A stretch of DNA of 40,394 nucleotides from Candidatus Cacconaster caballi. GTDB taxonomy: Bacteria > Bacteroidota > Bacteroidia > Bacteroidales > UBA932. Below are positions 33,519-40,394 of this stretch, piece after piece. The notes below the pieces were generated by a model, which was given only the letters and a program-made list of their open reading frames with translations, had not been told where the DNA came from and searched no databases. Within the stretch, counting starts at the first letter, position 1. Every line of letters starts with the position of its first letter. The DNA lies in NCBI GenBank assembly GCA_018065695.1, contig JAGHST010000019.1, positions 1 through 40,394 on the forward strand, given 5' to 3'. The position numbers were made by a program, and so were the translations under genes.

Positions 33519-34865
33519 ATGGGAGCTTTTCACGCATACGACATCAGAGGCATCTATAATGTCGATTTCGACAGGGAGACAGCATATAAGGTGGGCTATT
33601 TCGTACCCGGGCTCCTGGAGGCCGACAGGGTTCTGGTCGGCCGCGATGCCCGAGTCTCTTCTCCGGAAATTCACGAATACCTCGTCAAGGGCATACTGGA
33701 CAGTGGAGCGGACGTATATGACTTGGGATTGAGTTCAACTCCGATGGTCTATTTCGCTACGGCCCGCCACGGTTTCAAGGCATCCGTCCAGATAACCGCA
33801 TCTCACAATCCGAAAGAATACAACGGCATGAAGGTTTCTCGCGAGAACGCTCTGCCGGTGGGACTCGACACCGGTCTCGGCCGGATAAGGAAATGGATTG
33901 AGGAAGGCCGTCCCACTCCTGTGGCATCCCGCCGGGGAACCATTCACAATTTCGACATCTACAGGGAGTATATAGAGTTCCTCTCCGGTTTCAAGGGGGA
34001 TTATTCGGACTTGAAGATTGCAATGGACATCTCCAACGGAATGGCCGCCCTCTACGTGAAGGAGCTTTTCGGCCTGCAGCCGTACTATCTGTATGACTCT
34101 CTGGACGGCACTTTCCCCAATCACGAGGCAAACCCGCTGATTCCTGAAAACTCCGCCGCCCTTCGCGCCCTCGTACGTGAAAAGGGCTGTGATGCAGGTG
34201 TAATCTTCGACGGAGATGCCGACAGGGTTATGTTCATAGACGACAAGGGAGAGTTCATTTCCCCTGACCTAATAATAGCGCTTTTGGGAGACTGGTTTGT
34301 CAAGGAGAAAGGGCAGAAGGGCATTGTACTGCAGGACATCAGAAGCTCAAAGTCAGTCGCGGAGGCTCTTGTCCCCCAAGGATGCGAAGTCGCCACCTGG
34401 AAGGTGGGGCGGGCGTTCGCCGCACCCCGTCTGCGTGAAATAGGCGGTATCTGGGGAGGCGAACTCGCCGGCCACTACTATTTCCGGGACTTTTTCTACA
34501 GCGACAGCGGTCTTCTGGCAAGTCTGCTTGTACTGAGTATTGTCGCATCCCTCAAGAAGGAAGGTTCATCCCTCTCCGAAAGAGTTGCCGGGTTACGCCG
34601 CTACTGCAATTCGGGAGAAATCAATTTCAAGCTTGAACGCAAGTCGGAGGCTATGGATGCCGTGAGGGATTTCTTCACAAAGGAGGAGAAGCCGTCCGCT
34701 ATGTATGATTTCGACGGCTACCGGGTAGAGTTCCCAAATTGGTGGTTCAATATAAGACCGTCCAATACAGAGCCTTATCTTCGCTTTATCTGCGAAGCCT
34801 CAAATGAAAGACTGCTTGCTGAAAAGGTGGAAAAGGCCCGGGAGATAATCAGCTCCCTTTCATAA
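33519..34865 (+). CDS. Phosphohexomutase (phosphomannomutase/phosphoglucomutase)
   Basis: A 448-residue alpha-D-phosphohexomutase with four domains. The phosphoserine loop TASHNPKEYNG carries S95; the Mg site FDGDADRVMF has D231, D233 and D235; the sugar-binding loop is GGELAGHYYF (family GGExSGH); and the phosphate-binding loop RPSNTEPYLR lies near 418-427. The GGELAGH and RPSNTEP forms fit the PMM/PGM (ManB/AlgC) branch rather than GlmM, which has GGExSGH and RxSGTEP. Which hexose it prefers is not settled. Its stop abuts that of rimM on the other strand. Confidence 0.92.
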   Translation: MGAFHAYDIRGIYNVDFDRETAYKVGYFVPGLLEADRVLVGRDARVSSPEIHEYLVKGILDSGADVYDLGLSSTPMVYFATARHGFKASVQITASHNPKEYNGMKVSRENALPVGLDTGLGRIRKWIEEGRPTPVASRRGTIHNFDIYREYIEFLSGFKGDYSDLKIAMDISNGMAALYVKELFGLQPYYLYDSLDGTFPNHEANPLIPENSAALRALVREKGCDAGVIFDGDADRVMFIDDKGEFISPDLIIALLGDWFVKEKGQKGIVLQDIRSSKSVAEALVPQGCEVATWKVGRAFAAPRLREIGGIWGGELAGHYYFRDFFYSDSGLLASLLVLSIVASLKKEGSSLSERVAGLRRYCNSGEINFKLERKSEAMDAVRDFFTKEEKPSAMYDFDGYRVEFPNWWFNIRPSNTEPYLRFICEASNERLLAEKVEKAREIISSLS

Positions 34866-35327
34866 TTCCAGAAGCCCTTCCGCTATGCGGAGAGTGATTG
34901 TCTCTTCGTCTGCGGCCTCGACAAGGTCTTCGTGGAAAGGAAGTGTGACATTCCTTCCTTTATAGGATACCGTGATGCAGGTGTTGCCCGCGTAGTCTTC
35001 CACATCGGTTACAGGTCCGACTGTGGAGCCGTCGGAGGCATTGACTACAGTCAGACCGACTATCGCATCGTCATCTTCACATTCGCCTTCTGCCGATGTG
35101 CGCACCTCTTTGCCCACGATGCTTTCCGCCGCCTTGAGCGAGTCGATATTCTCAAATTTTACAATCAGGCGATTGCCCTTGGCTTCGATATCCTCAATAA
35201 AAAAAGGAACCGGAAGTCCATCGAAATCGATGAACACCGGTTCTTCAAGATTAAAATCCCCGGGGCCGTCAGAAGCGGGGCTTATGGTGACCCGGCCTTC
35301 CATACCCCAGGATTTCAACACCTTCAT
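34860..35327 (-). CDS. rimM: Ribosome maturation factor RimM
   Basis: A 155-residue 30S assembly factor that binds S19. The N-terminal RimM domain has KSWGMEGRVTI in place of the usual GxxHGxxGEV, with the second glycine kept; the C-terminal PRC-barrel domain (AIVGLTVVNASDGSTVGPVTDVEDY, shortened here to its start AIVGLTVV) is clear. It is about 15-20 residues shorter than most, mainly at the N-terminus. It follows rpsP by 7 bases, the conserved rpsP-rimM order. Its TGA uses the last sense codon of the convergent phosphohexomutase gene. Confidence 0.9.
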   Translation of the reverse strand: MKVLKSWGMEGRVTISPASDGPGDFNLEEPVFIDFDGLPVPFFIEDIEAKGNRLIVKFENIDSLKAAESIVGKEVRTSAEGECEDDDAIVGLTVVNASDGSTVGPVTDVEDYAGNTCITVSYKGRNVTLPFHEDLVEAADEETITLRIAEGLLEL

Positions 35328-35334
35328 CCTGAAA

Positions 35335-35910
35335 TTATGCTTCAGGATTCTCTGCAGGAGCCTCAGCGGCAGCCTCAGGAGCAGCTTCTGCTTCAGCCTC
35401 AGCGGCAGCTTTCGCAGCCTCTTCAGCAGCAGCGCGTGCAGCTTCCTCAGCTTCAGCCTTCTTCTTTGCGATAGCTTCTGCTCTTTCCTCGTTCACCTTT
35501 GCCTCAGCTTTTACGGCGGCTCTTGCAGCCTCATCGGCAGCTTTGCTTACGCTCTGCTTCTTTGAAGCGACCTTTGCGTCCTTTTCAGCTTTCCAGGCAT
35601 TCCATCTCCTGTCGGCTTCTTCCTGAGAGAAAGCGCCCTTTGCAACTCCACCCTGAAGATGCTTCTTGAGAAGCACACCTTCATAAGAGAGGATACGGCG
35701 GGCAGTGGTGGTTGGTTGTGCACCATTGTTGATCCACTTGAGTGCTTTTTCACCGTCGAGAACGATGGTAGCGGGGTTGGTGTTTGGATTGTAGATTCCG
35801 ATCTGTTCGATCAGACGACCGTCACGCGGTGAGCGCGAGTCGGTAACCACGATGTGAAAGAAAGAGAAATTCTTCTTTCCGTGGCGTGCAAGGCGGATTT
35901 TAACAGCCAT
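35335..35910 (-). CDS. rpsP: 30S ribosomal protein S16 with Ala/Glu-rich C-terminal tail
   Basis: The first 80 or so of 191 residues are canonical S16 (MAVKIRLARHGKKNFSFFHI; SPRDGRLIEQIGIYNP). About 75 further residues at the C-terminus are almost entirely Ala, Glu and Lys, predicted as a long charged helix. Bacteroidota S16 proteins usually have such an extension. The tail makes a low-complexity DNA stretch (35338-35590) that reads as Ala/Leu/Ser-rich frames on the other strand. rimM follows after 7 bases. Confidence 0.96.
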   Translation of the reverse strand: MAVKIRLARHGKKNFSFFHIVVTDSRSPRDGRLIEQIGIYNPNTNPATIVLDGEKALKWINNGAQPTTTARRILSYEGVLLKKHLQGGVAKGAFSQEEADRRWNAWKAEKDAKVASKKQSVSKAADEAARAAVKAEAKVNEERAEAIAKKKAEAEEAARAAAEEAAKAAAEAEAEAAPEAAAEAPAENPEA

Positions 35911-35972
35911 TTTACAAGTTATTTAATTAATACAATAATTTTAACTTCCCCTTCTTCGCGAGAAAGGGCTCG

Positions 35973-35980
35973 CAAATGTA
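35973..35980 (-). promoter_or_regulatory. Candidate -7 box for rpsP-rimM
   Basis: Minus strand TACATTTG, a perfect TAnnTTTG match, lies 62 bases before the ATG. A hairpin (GCGAG-CCCTTT-CTCGC, 35973-35958) begins at once after it and would form the very 5' end of the mRNA. Confidence 0.5.
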
Positions 35981-36035
35981 CAAATATTTTTTCAAATGTT
36001 TTGCGACGGGCAGAGACTTTCATCTTAATTTTGAG

Positions 36036-36043
36036 TATCTTTG
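36036..36043 (+). promoter_or_regulatory. Candidate -7 box for the M3 peptidase gene
   Basis: TATCTTTG, a perfect TAnnTTTG match, ends 26 bases before the ATG at 36070. It makes the longer in-frame ORF start at 35854 implausible. Confidence 0.55.
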
Positions 36044-36069
36044 TTGTCTGTAACGATTTATTTGATCAT

Positions 36070-38160
36070 ATGAAAACCAAAACCACACTTGCTGCCGTGC
36101 TTATGACAGTATTGTTCACATCCTGCACAATGAAAGAAAACCCGCTGCTTTCGGAGTCGGACAATCCATTCGGAGCCTATGCGTTCGACAAAATCAAAGT
36201 TGAAGACTATAAACCGGCTTTCGAAAAGGCAATCGGAAGCGCGAAGGCCGACATCGCCGCCATCGTGGAATGTACGGACGAACCCACTTTCGAAAACACA
36301 GTGGAAGCGCTTGAATTCGCAGGCAGGGACCTCAGCCGCGTGAGCAGCATCTTCTATGCGCTGAACAGCGCCTGCACGAGCCCTGAGATGCAGAAGGTTG
36401 CAGAGGAGATTTCTCCTGCAATGACAGAATACAGCATGTCCATAATCCTCAACGAGAAGCTTTTTGCAAGAATCAAGGCTGTCTATGAAAAGAAAGAGTC
36501 GCTGAATCTCACCCGGGAACAGGCGAAACTTCTTGAGGACACCTTCAAATCCTTTTCGAGAAACGGCGCAAACCTCGACTCCGCACAAAAAGCGGAATAT
36601 GCCCGGGTCAGCGAAGAACTATCGCTTGCAACCCTCAAGTTCGGACAGAACAGCCTTGCCGCAACCAACGCATTCACCCTCAATCTTACTGACGAGGCAG
36701 ATCTTGAAGGTCTTCCGGATTTCGTGAAGGAAGCCGCAGAGAGTGAGGCCGTAAGCCGCAACGAGGAAGGCTGGACCATTACCCTCAATGCTCCGTCTTA
36801 CGGACCGTTCCTCAAATACAGCACGAGACGCGACCTCAGGGAAAAGATATGGAAAGCATACAACAGCCAGGCTGTCGGAGGGGAATTCGACAACTGTCCT
36901 CTTATCCTCAAAATCGCTCAGCTCCGTACCAGAGAGGCCAACATCCTCGGCTACCCTACCTATGCAGCCTATGCGCTGGAAGAGAGAATGGCAAAAAATC
37001 AGGAGACAGTCAATGCATTTCTCTCGGATCTGATGGAGAAATCGCTGCCTGCAGCCGCAGCTGAGGTTGCAACCATACAGAAATATGCTGAAGAACACGG
37101 CTTTTCAGACAAACTCCAGAGCTGGGATTTCAGCTACTGGGCAAACAGGTACAAAGAGGAGAACTATTCCATCAGCGACGAACTGCTCAAGCCTTACTTC
37201 CTGCTGGACAATGTTCAGGCGGCAATTTTCGATCTGGCCGGCCGCCTCTACGGCCTGAAATTCATCCAGCGCGATGATATCCCGGTCTATCATCCGGACG
37301 TACGCGCTTTCGAAGTGACCGATGAAAACGGACGTTTCATGGCGCTCTTCTATCTGGACTTCTTCCCTCGCGACAACAAGCGCAGCGGTGCGTGGATGAC
37401 CACTTTCCGCGACCAGAGCATCCGTGGAGGAGTGGAAGAGAGGCCTTTCGTCACAGTCGTCACCAACTTCACGAAACCGACTGAAAACACTCCTTCCCTG
37501 CTGACCTTCGACGAAGTCACCACCATTCTCCACGAATTCGGCCACGCTTTGCACGGGATGCTTGCCGAGGGCTCATACCCTTCACTTACAGGCACCTCGG
37601 TGGCACGCGACTTTGTGGAACTCCCTTCACAGATTATGGAGAACTGGGCATACGAACCGGAATATCTCAGGACTTTCGCAAAACACTATCAAAGCGGCGA
37701 AGTCATTCCTGACGAACTCATAGAAAAGATTGTGGCCGCAAAGAATTTCAATGCAGGTTACGCTCAGGTCAGACAGCTCAACTTCGGCACCATCGATATG
37801 GCATGGCACTCTTCCCCTACCGTTCCTTCCGACGATCCTGTCGCTTTCGAGCAGCAGGTCTTCGCTCCGTCGGCGCTGTTCCCTGCAGTCGAAGGATGCG
37901 TGATGACACCTTCCTTCACTCATATCTTCTCAGGCGGATACGCTGCAGGCTACTACTCCTACAAATGGGCGGAGGTGCTTGAAGCTGACGCATTCTCCCT
38001 CTTCAAGGAAAAAGGAATCTTCAACAGGGAGGTGGCAGATTCATTCCGCAGGGAGATTCTCTCCCGCGGCAGCATAGAGGAAGAGGCCGTCATCTACCGC
38101 AACTTCCGCGGACGCGACCCTCAGCCGGAAGCTCTTCTTGAAAAACTCGGATTGAAATAA
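36070..38160 (+). CDS. M3-family metallopeptidase lipoprotein (Dcp/oligopeptidase A type)
   Basis: A 696-residue zinc peptidase. The catalytic motif ILHEFGHALHGML has H488, E489 and H492, and the third ligand is expected about 25 residues later. The N-terminus is a lipoprotein signal with lipobox FTSC (C19), so it should be tethered in the envelope, unlike the cytosolic Dcp of E. coli. I start at 36070 because the promoter box is at 36036-36043 and the signal peptide begins here. The sequence around the active site and AEGSYPSLTGTSVARDFVELPSQ, shortened to RDFVELPSQ, points to the dipeptidyl carboxypeptidase subgroup. cysS follows after 6 bases. Confidence 0.92.
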   Translation: MKTKTTLAAVLMTVLFTSCTMKENPLLSESDNPFGAYAFDKIKVEDYKPAFEKAIGSAKADIAAIVECTDEPTFENTVEALEFAGRDLSRVSSIFYALNSACTSPEMQKVAEEISPAMTEYSMSIILNEKLFARIKAVYEKKESLNLTREQAKLLEDTFKSFSRNGANLDSAQKAEYARVSEELSLATLKFGQNSLAATNAFTLNLTDEADLEGLPDFVKEAAESEAVSRNEEGWTITLNAPSYGPFLKYSTRRDLREKIWKAYNSQAVGGEFDNCPLILKIAQLRTREANILGYPTYAAYALEERMAKNQETVNAFLSDLMEKSLPAAAAEVATIQKYAEEHGFSDKLQSWDFSYWANRYKEENYSISDELLKPYFLLDNVQAAIFDLAGRLYGLKFIQRDDIPVYHPDVRAFEVTDENGRFMALFYLDFFPRDNKRSGAWMTTFRDQSIRGGVEERPFVTVVTNFTKPTENTPSLLTFDEVTTILHEFGHALHGMLAEGSYPSLTGTSVARDFVELPSQIMENWAYEPEYLRTFAKHYQSGEVIPDELIEKIVAAKNFNAGYAQVRQLNFGTIDMAWHSSPTVPSDDPVAFEQQVFAPSALFPAVEGCVMTPSFTHIFSGGYAAGYYSYKWAEVLEADAFSLFKEKGIFNREVADSFRREILSRGSIEEEAVIYRNFRGRDPQPEALLEKLGLK

Positions 38161-38166
38161 CGGAAA

Positions 38167-39642
38167 ATGACAAGAAACCTTTACATATACAATACCCTCA
38201 CCCGCAGCAAGGAACTCTTCAAGCCGATACACGAAGGCGCTGTGGGAATGTATGTCTGCGGTCCTACCGTCTATGGCGACGCACATCTGGGACACGCCCG
38301 TCCGGGCATCACCTACGACGTGCTCTTCAGGCTTTTCAAACACCTCGGCTACAAAGTGAGATATGTCAGGAACATTACCGACGTGGGACACCTGGAGCAC
38401 GATGCCGATGAGGGCGAAGACAAGATTGCAAAAAAGGCCCGTCTGGAGCAACTCGAACCTATGGAAGTGGTACAGTTCTACACGCTGCGCTACCACGACG
38501 CTATGAAGCGGCTGAACGTCCTGCCGCCCTCAATCGAGCCGCGCGCTTCCGGCCACATCATAGAGCAGATAGCTCTCGTGCAGAAGATTCTGGATGCAGG
38601 ACTGGCCTATATAAGCAACGGTTCGGTATATTTCGACGTTGCAAAATACAATGAGGCGCACCACTACGGTGTGCTTTCAGGCAGGAATCTGGAAGACACG
38701 AAAGAGGGCACCAGAGCTCTTGACGGACAGAGTGACAAACGCTCCCCGATGGACTTCGCCCTCTGGAAGAAGGCCTCTCCGGAGCACATAATGCACTGGC
38801 CTTCACCTTGGAGCGAAGGCTTTCCGGGATGGCATCTGGAGTGTTCGGCAATGAGCGAAAAGTATCTCGGCGAAACTTTCGACATTCACGGCGGCGGTAT
38901 GGACCTTATGTTTCCCCACCACGAATGTGAACTGGCCCAGAACACTGCATCCCGCGGCCAGGGCGGCGTCCACTACTGGATGCACAACAATATGATAACC
39001 ATCAACGGGCAGAAGATGGGCAAGTCGCTGGGCAACTTCATCACCCTGGACCAGCTTTTCACCGGAGACCACAAAATTCTGGAAGGAGCCTACAGCCCGA
39101 TGACGGTGCGCTTCTTCATACTTCAGGCCCACTATCGCAGTCCATTGGACTTCAGCAACGACGCCCTCCGCGCCGCAGAGAAAGGGCTCAAGCGCATTCT
39201 TCAGGCCGCAAAAGACCTGAAAGGCCTGCAGGTTTCACCGGGTCAGACTCCTTCCGGGGAGATTGTCGCTCTCAAGGAAAAAGTGTATGAAGCCCTTTGC
39301 GACGACCTCAACACTCCTATCGTGCTCTCCCATCTGTTCGACGGCGTGCGCATCATCAACAGCGTGAAGGACGGCTCTCTAACGATAAATCAATCTGACA
39401 GGGAAATTCTTTCCGGACTTTTCGGCGACATAATGGAAGGAGTCCTCGGCCTTCAGGACGAATCCGGCAATGAGGGTAGCGGAAAGATGATTGACGGCCT
39501 TGTCGGGATGATTCTCGACGTCAGAAAGAGCGCAAAGGCAAACAAGGACTGGGCAACCAGCGACAGGATCCGCGACTCCCTTCAGGAACTGGGCATCCGG
39601 ATAAAGGATACCAAGGAGGGTTGTGAATGGACAATCGGATAA
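38167..39642 (+). CDS. cysS: Cysteinyl-tRNA synthetase
   Basis: Class I aminoacyl-tRNA synthetase. The 491 residues contain HLGH (40-43), the ATP-binding KMGKS (283-287), a zinc cysteine C31 in the N-terminal [18 protein letters not shown], and the HHECELAQ zinc ligands. A C-terminal helical anticodon-binding part completes it. It is 6 bases downstream of the M3 peptidase gene; there is no T-box leader. The OsmC-family gene follows. Confidence 0.97.
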   Translation: MTRNLYIYNTLTRSKELFKPIHEGAVGMYVCGPTVYGDAHLGHARPGITYDVLFRLFKHLGYKVRYVRNITDVGHLEHDADEGEDKIAKKARLEQLEPMEVVQFYTLRYHDAMKRLNVLPPSIEPRASGHIIEQIALVQKILDAGLAYISNGSVYFDVAKYNEAHHYGVLSGRNLEDTKEGTRALDGQSDKRSPMDFALWKKASPEHIMHWPSPWSEGFPGWHLECSAMSEKYLGETFDIHGGGMDLMFPHHECELAQNTASRGQGGVHYWMHNNMITINGQKMGKSLGNFITLDQLFTGDHKILEGAYSPMTVRFFILQAHYRSPLDFSNDALRAAEKGLKRILQAAKDLKGLQVSPGQTPSGEIVALKEKVYEALCDDLNTPIVLSHLFDGVRIINSVKDGSLTINQSDREILSGLFGDIMEGVLGLQDESGNEGSGKMIDGLVGMILDVRKSAKANKDWATSDRIRDSLQELGIRIKDTKEGCEWTIG

Positions 39643-39661
39643 TCTACAAAAAACGAATGAT

Positions 39662-40072
39662 ATGACATTGATGAAAACCACATATCTTGGCAATCTCAGA
39701 TGCGAGGCCGAACATCTCGACAGCGGCGCCAGGATTCAGACAGTGCCTCCGAAGGACAACAACGGCGACGGTACGAAATTCTCTCCGACAGACCTTTTTG
39801 CAACCTCTCTCGGCTGCTGTATGCTTTCAATCGTGGGAATGGCCGCAGCCACGCATGGTTTTTCCATTGACGGGACTACCATTACCACGGAAAAAGTGAT
39901 GGCGGCAAACCCGCGCCGCGTAGCTGAACTCCGGCTGGACATCGCATTTCCCGAGGGCGCCAATTACTCCGACAAGGAAAAGGCCATAATTGAAAATGCT
40001 GCCCGCACCTGCCCCGTAGCAAACAGTATCAGCCCTGAAATCAAAAAAATAATTAATTTCATTTACAGATAA
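39662..40072 (+). CDS. OsmC/Ohr-family protein
   Basis: A 136-residue protein of the OsmC fold, related to organic hydroperoxide reductases. Two conserved cysteines are visible, one in SLGCCMLSI and one in ARTCPVANS, the pair used in peroxide reduction. FSPTDLFATSLG is the usual signature around the first. I start at 39662 (ATGACATTGATG); 39671 is an equally good alternative that gives the common MKTTYLGNL opening, and an upstream frame start at 39623 would overlap cysS by 20 bases. It is probably co-transcribed with cysS. Confidence 0.9.
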   Translation: MTLMKTTYLGNLRCEAEHLDSGARIQTVPPKDNNGDGTKFSPTDLFATSLGCCMLSIVGMAAATHGFSIDGTTITTEKVMAANPRRVAELRLDIAFPEGANYSDKEKAIIENAARTCPVANSISPEIKKIINFIYR

Positions 40073-40085
40073 TTATATTTTTCTG

Positions 40086-40114
40086 TTGCAATATCAGAAA
40101 AATTTATACCTTTG
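40086..40114 (+). promoter_or_regulatory. Promoter for the tRNA-Gln/tRNA-Met unit
   Basis: TTG at 40086-40088, an 18-base spacer, then TACCTTTG at 40107-40114, a full -7 match, 13 bases before the tRNA-Gln 5' end. Confidence 0.7.
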
Positions 40115-40127
40115 CAGTCCCAAACAC

Positions 40128-40198
40128 TGAGGTATGGTGTAATGGCAGCACAAGAGATTCTGGTCCTCTTAGTGGCGGTTCGAATCCGTCTACCTCAA
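40128..40198 (+). tRNA. tRNA-Gln (anticodon CTG)
   Basis: The 71-base cloverleaf has acceptor TGAGGTA/TACCTCA, anticodon loop TTCTGGT with anticodon CTG reading CAG, and T arm GGCGG-TTCGAAT-CCGTC. The anticodon stem AGAGA/CCTCT has an A31-C39 mismatch next to the loop. Discriminator A; CA follows by chance, so CCA is not encoded. Confidence 0.93.
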
Positions 40199-40215
40199 CA
40201 AAATTGGGATCTGAT

Positions 40216-40289
40216 GGCGGGGTAGCTCAGTCTGTTAGAGCGCATGATTCATAATCATGAGGTCTCCAGTTCAATCCTGGATCCCGCTA
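40216..40289 (+). tRNA. tRNA-Met (anticodon CAT)
   Basis: The 74-base cloverleaf has acceptor GGCGGGG/TCCCGCT with G-U pairs at both ends, D arm GCTC...GAGC, anticodon stem CATGA/TCATG with loop TTCATAA (anticodon CAT), and T arm TCCAG-TTCAATC-CTGGA. Elongator Met is favoured; a lysidine-modified tRNA-Ile2 with the same anticodon cannot be excluded by eye. It lies 17 bases after tRNA-Gln. Confidence 0.9.
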
Positions 40290-40297
40290 CAAGCTGA

Positions 40298-40326
40298 AGC
40301 ACTTGCTAAAATGCAAGTGCTTTTTT
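40298..40326 (+). terminator. Rho-independent terminator of the tRNA unit
   Basis: AGCACTTGC at 40298-40306 pairs perfectly with GCAAGTGCT at 40313-40321, with loop TAAAAT and a T run at 40321-40326. It lies 8 bases after tRNA-Met. Confidence 0.9.
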
Positions 40327-40333
40327 CGTATAT

Positions 40334-40394
40334 ATGAAAAATATCCTCCACATCATCCTGGCAGTCGCAGTATGCGGCCCTTTGGCCGGCTGTC
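40334..40394 (+). CDS. Start of a lipoprotein gene (partial, cut by window end)
   Basis: Only the first 20 codons are visible. They encode a typical lipoprotein signal peptide: MKN, then a hydrophobic core (ILHIILAVAVCGP), then the lipobox LAGC with C20. The ATG lies 7 bases after the U-tract of the tRNA terminator. The family cannot be named. Confidence 0.65.
   Translation, partial: MKNILHIILAVAVCGPLAGC

Noticed and set aside
34932-35565. Two overlapping plus-strand ORFs with a Gln/Leu- or Ser-rich end
   Set aside because: They are mirror frames of rimM and of the Ala/Glu tail of S16; the low complexity comes from GCn/GAr codons.
35338-35590. Possible tandem DNA repeat
   Set aside because: The periodicity follows Ala and Glu codons of the S16 tail; no exact repeat unit is kept.
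35854-36069. Upstream extension of the M3 peptidase frame by 72 codons
   Set aside because: It overlaps the rpsP start and lies before a perfect -7 box; the lipoprotein signal begins at 36070.
38161-38166. T-box leader in front of cysS
   Set aside because: The gap to the preceding gene is 6 bases.
1-40394. CRISPR array, prophage, transposase, toxin-antitoxin or retron
   Set aside because: No regularly spaced repeats, integrase, transposase, reverse transcriptase or phage structural genes were recognised on either strand.

Overview
The window is a chromosomal segment of a Bacteroidota bacterium, most likely order Bacteroidales. The evidence is the gene content: a DUF4837 lipoprotein beside rseP and dxr, ribosomal protein S16 with a long Ala/Glu tail, topoisomerase I ending in Toprim C-terminal repeats instead of zinc fingers, and a 476-residue RodA. 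Many starts lack a clear Shine-Dalgarno sequence, and boxes matching the Bacteroidota primary-sigma -7 motif TAnnTTTG recur in front of the genes. By eye the base composition is about 50% G+C. I cannot name the genus.

Layout. (1) 1-184: repeat-rich non-coding DNA downstream of miaA. (2) 212-9562, minus strand: one tight run mreB-mreC-mreD-mrdA-rodA-gcvP-miaA, i.e. the rod-shape elongation machinery followed by glycine decarboxylase and a tRNA-modifying enzyme. (3) 9664-13157: ispD converges on an Lrp-type regulator, which lies behind topA. (4) 13275-17475, plus strand: class A PBP (GT51 plus transpeptidase), D-Ala-D-Ala ligase and prmC. (5) 17491-21248: a sugar-nucleotidyltransferase-like protein, then a tight exported trio of serine beta-lactamase-family hydrolase, class I amidotransferase-fold (C26) hydrolase and small lipoprotein. 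(6) 21249-22347: a second copy of the repeat seen at position 1, a small zinc-ribbon protein and a short SSB. (7) 22355-26848: LEA14-like lipoprotein, SPOR protein and rpoN (minus), miaB (plus), upp (minus). (8) 26879-27978: radC, rpsT and tRNA-Glu. (9) 28063-32495, minus: M23-like protein, dxr, rseP and DUF4837 lipoprotein. (10) 32518-34865, plus: ruvX, def and phosphohexomutase. (11) 34860-35910, minus: rpsP-rimM. (12) 36070-40394, plus: M3 peptidase lipoprotein, cysS, OsmC-family protein, tRNA-Gln, tRNA-Met, a terminator, and the start of another lipoprotein.

Most of this is conserved housekeeping, with a strong envelope theme: elongasome, PBP, Ddl, IspD and Dxr for isoprenoid carriers, RseP, SPOR and several lipoproteins. 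I found no phage, CRISPR array, insertion sequence or obvious defence system. The least ordinary items are a 49-bp repeat present twice in opposite orientations about 21.3 kb apart, each beside a similar hairpin module whose orientation is not flipped; an M23-like protein lacking its HxH zinc/catalytic motif; the exported hydrolase trio; and several very compact promoter arrangements.
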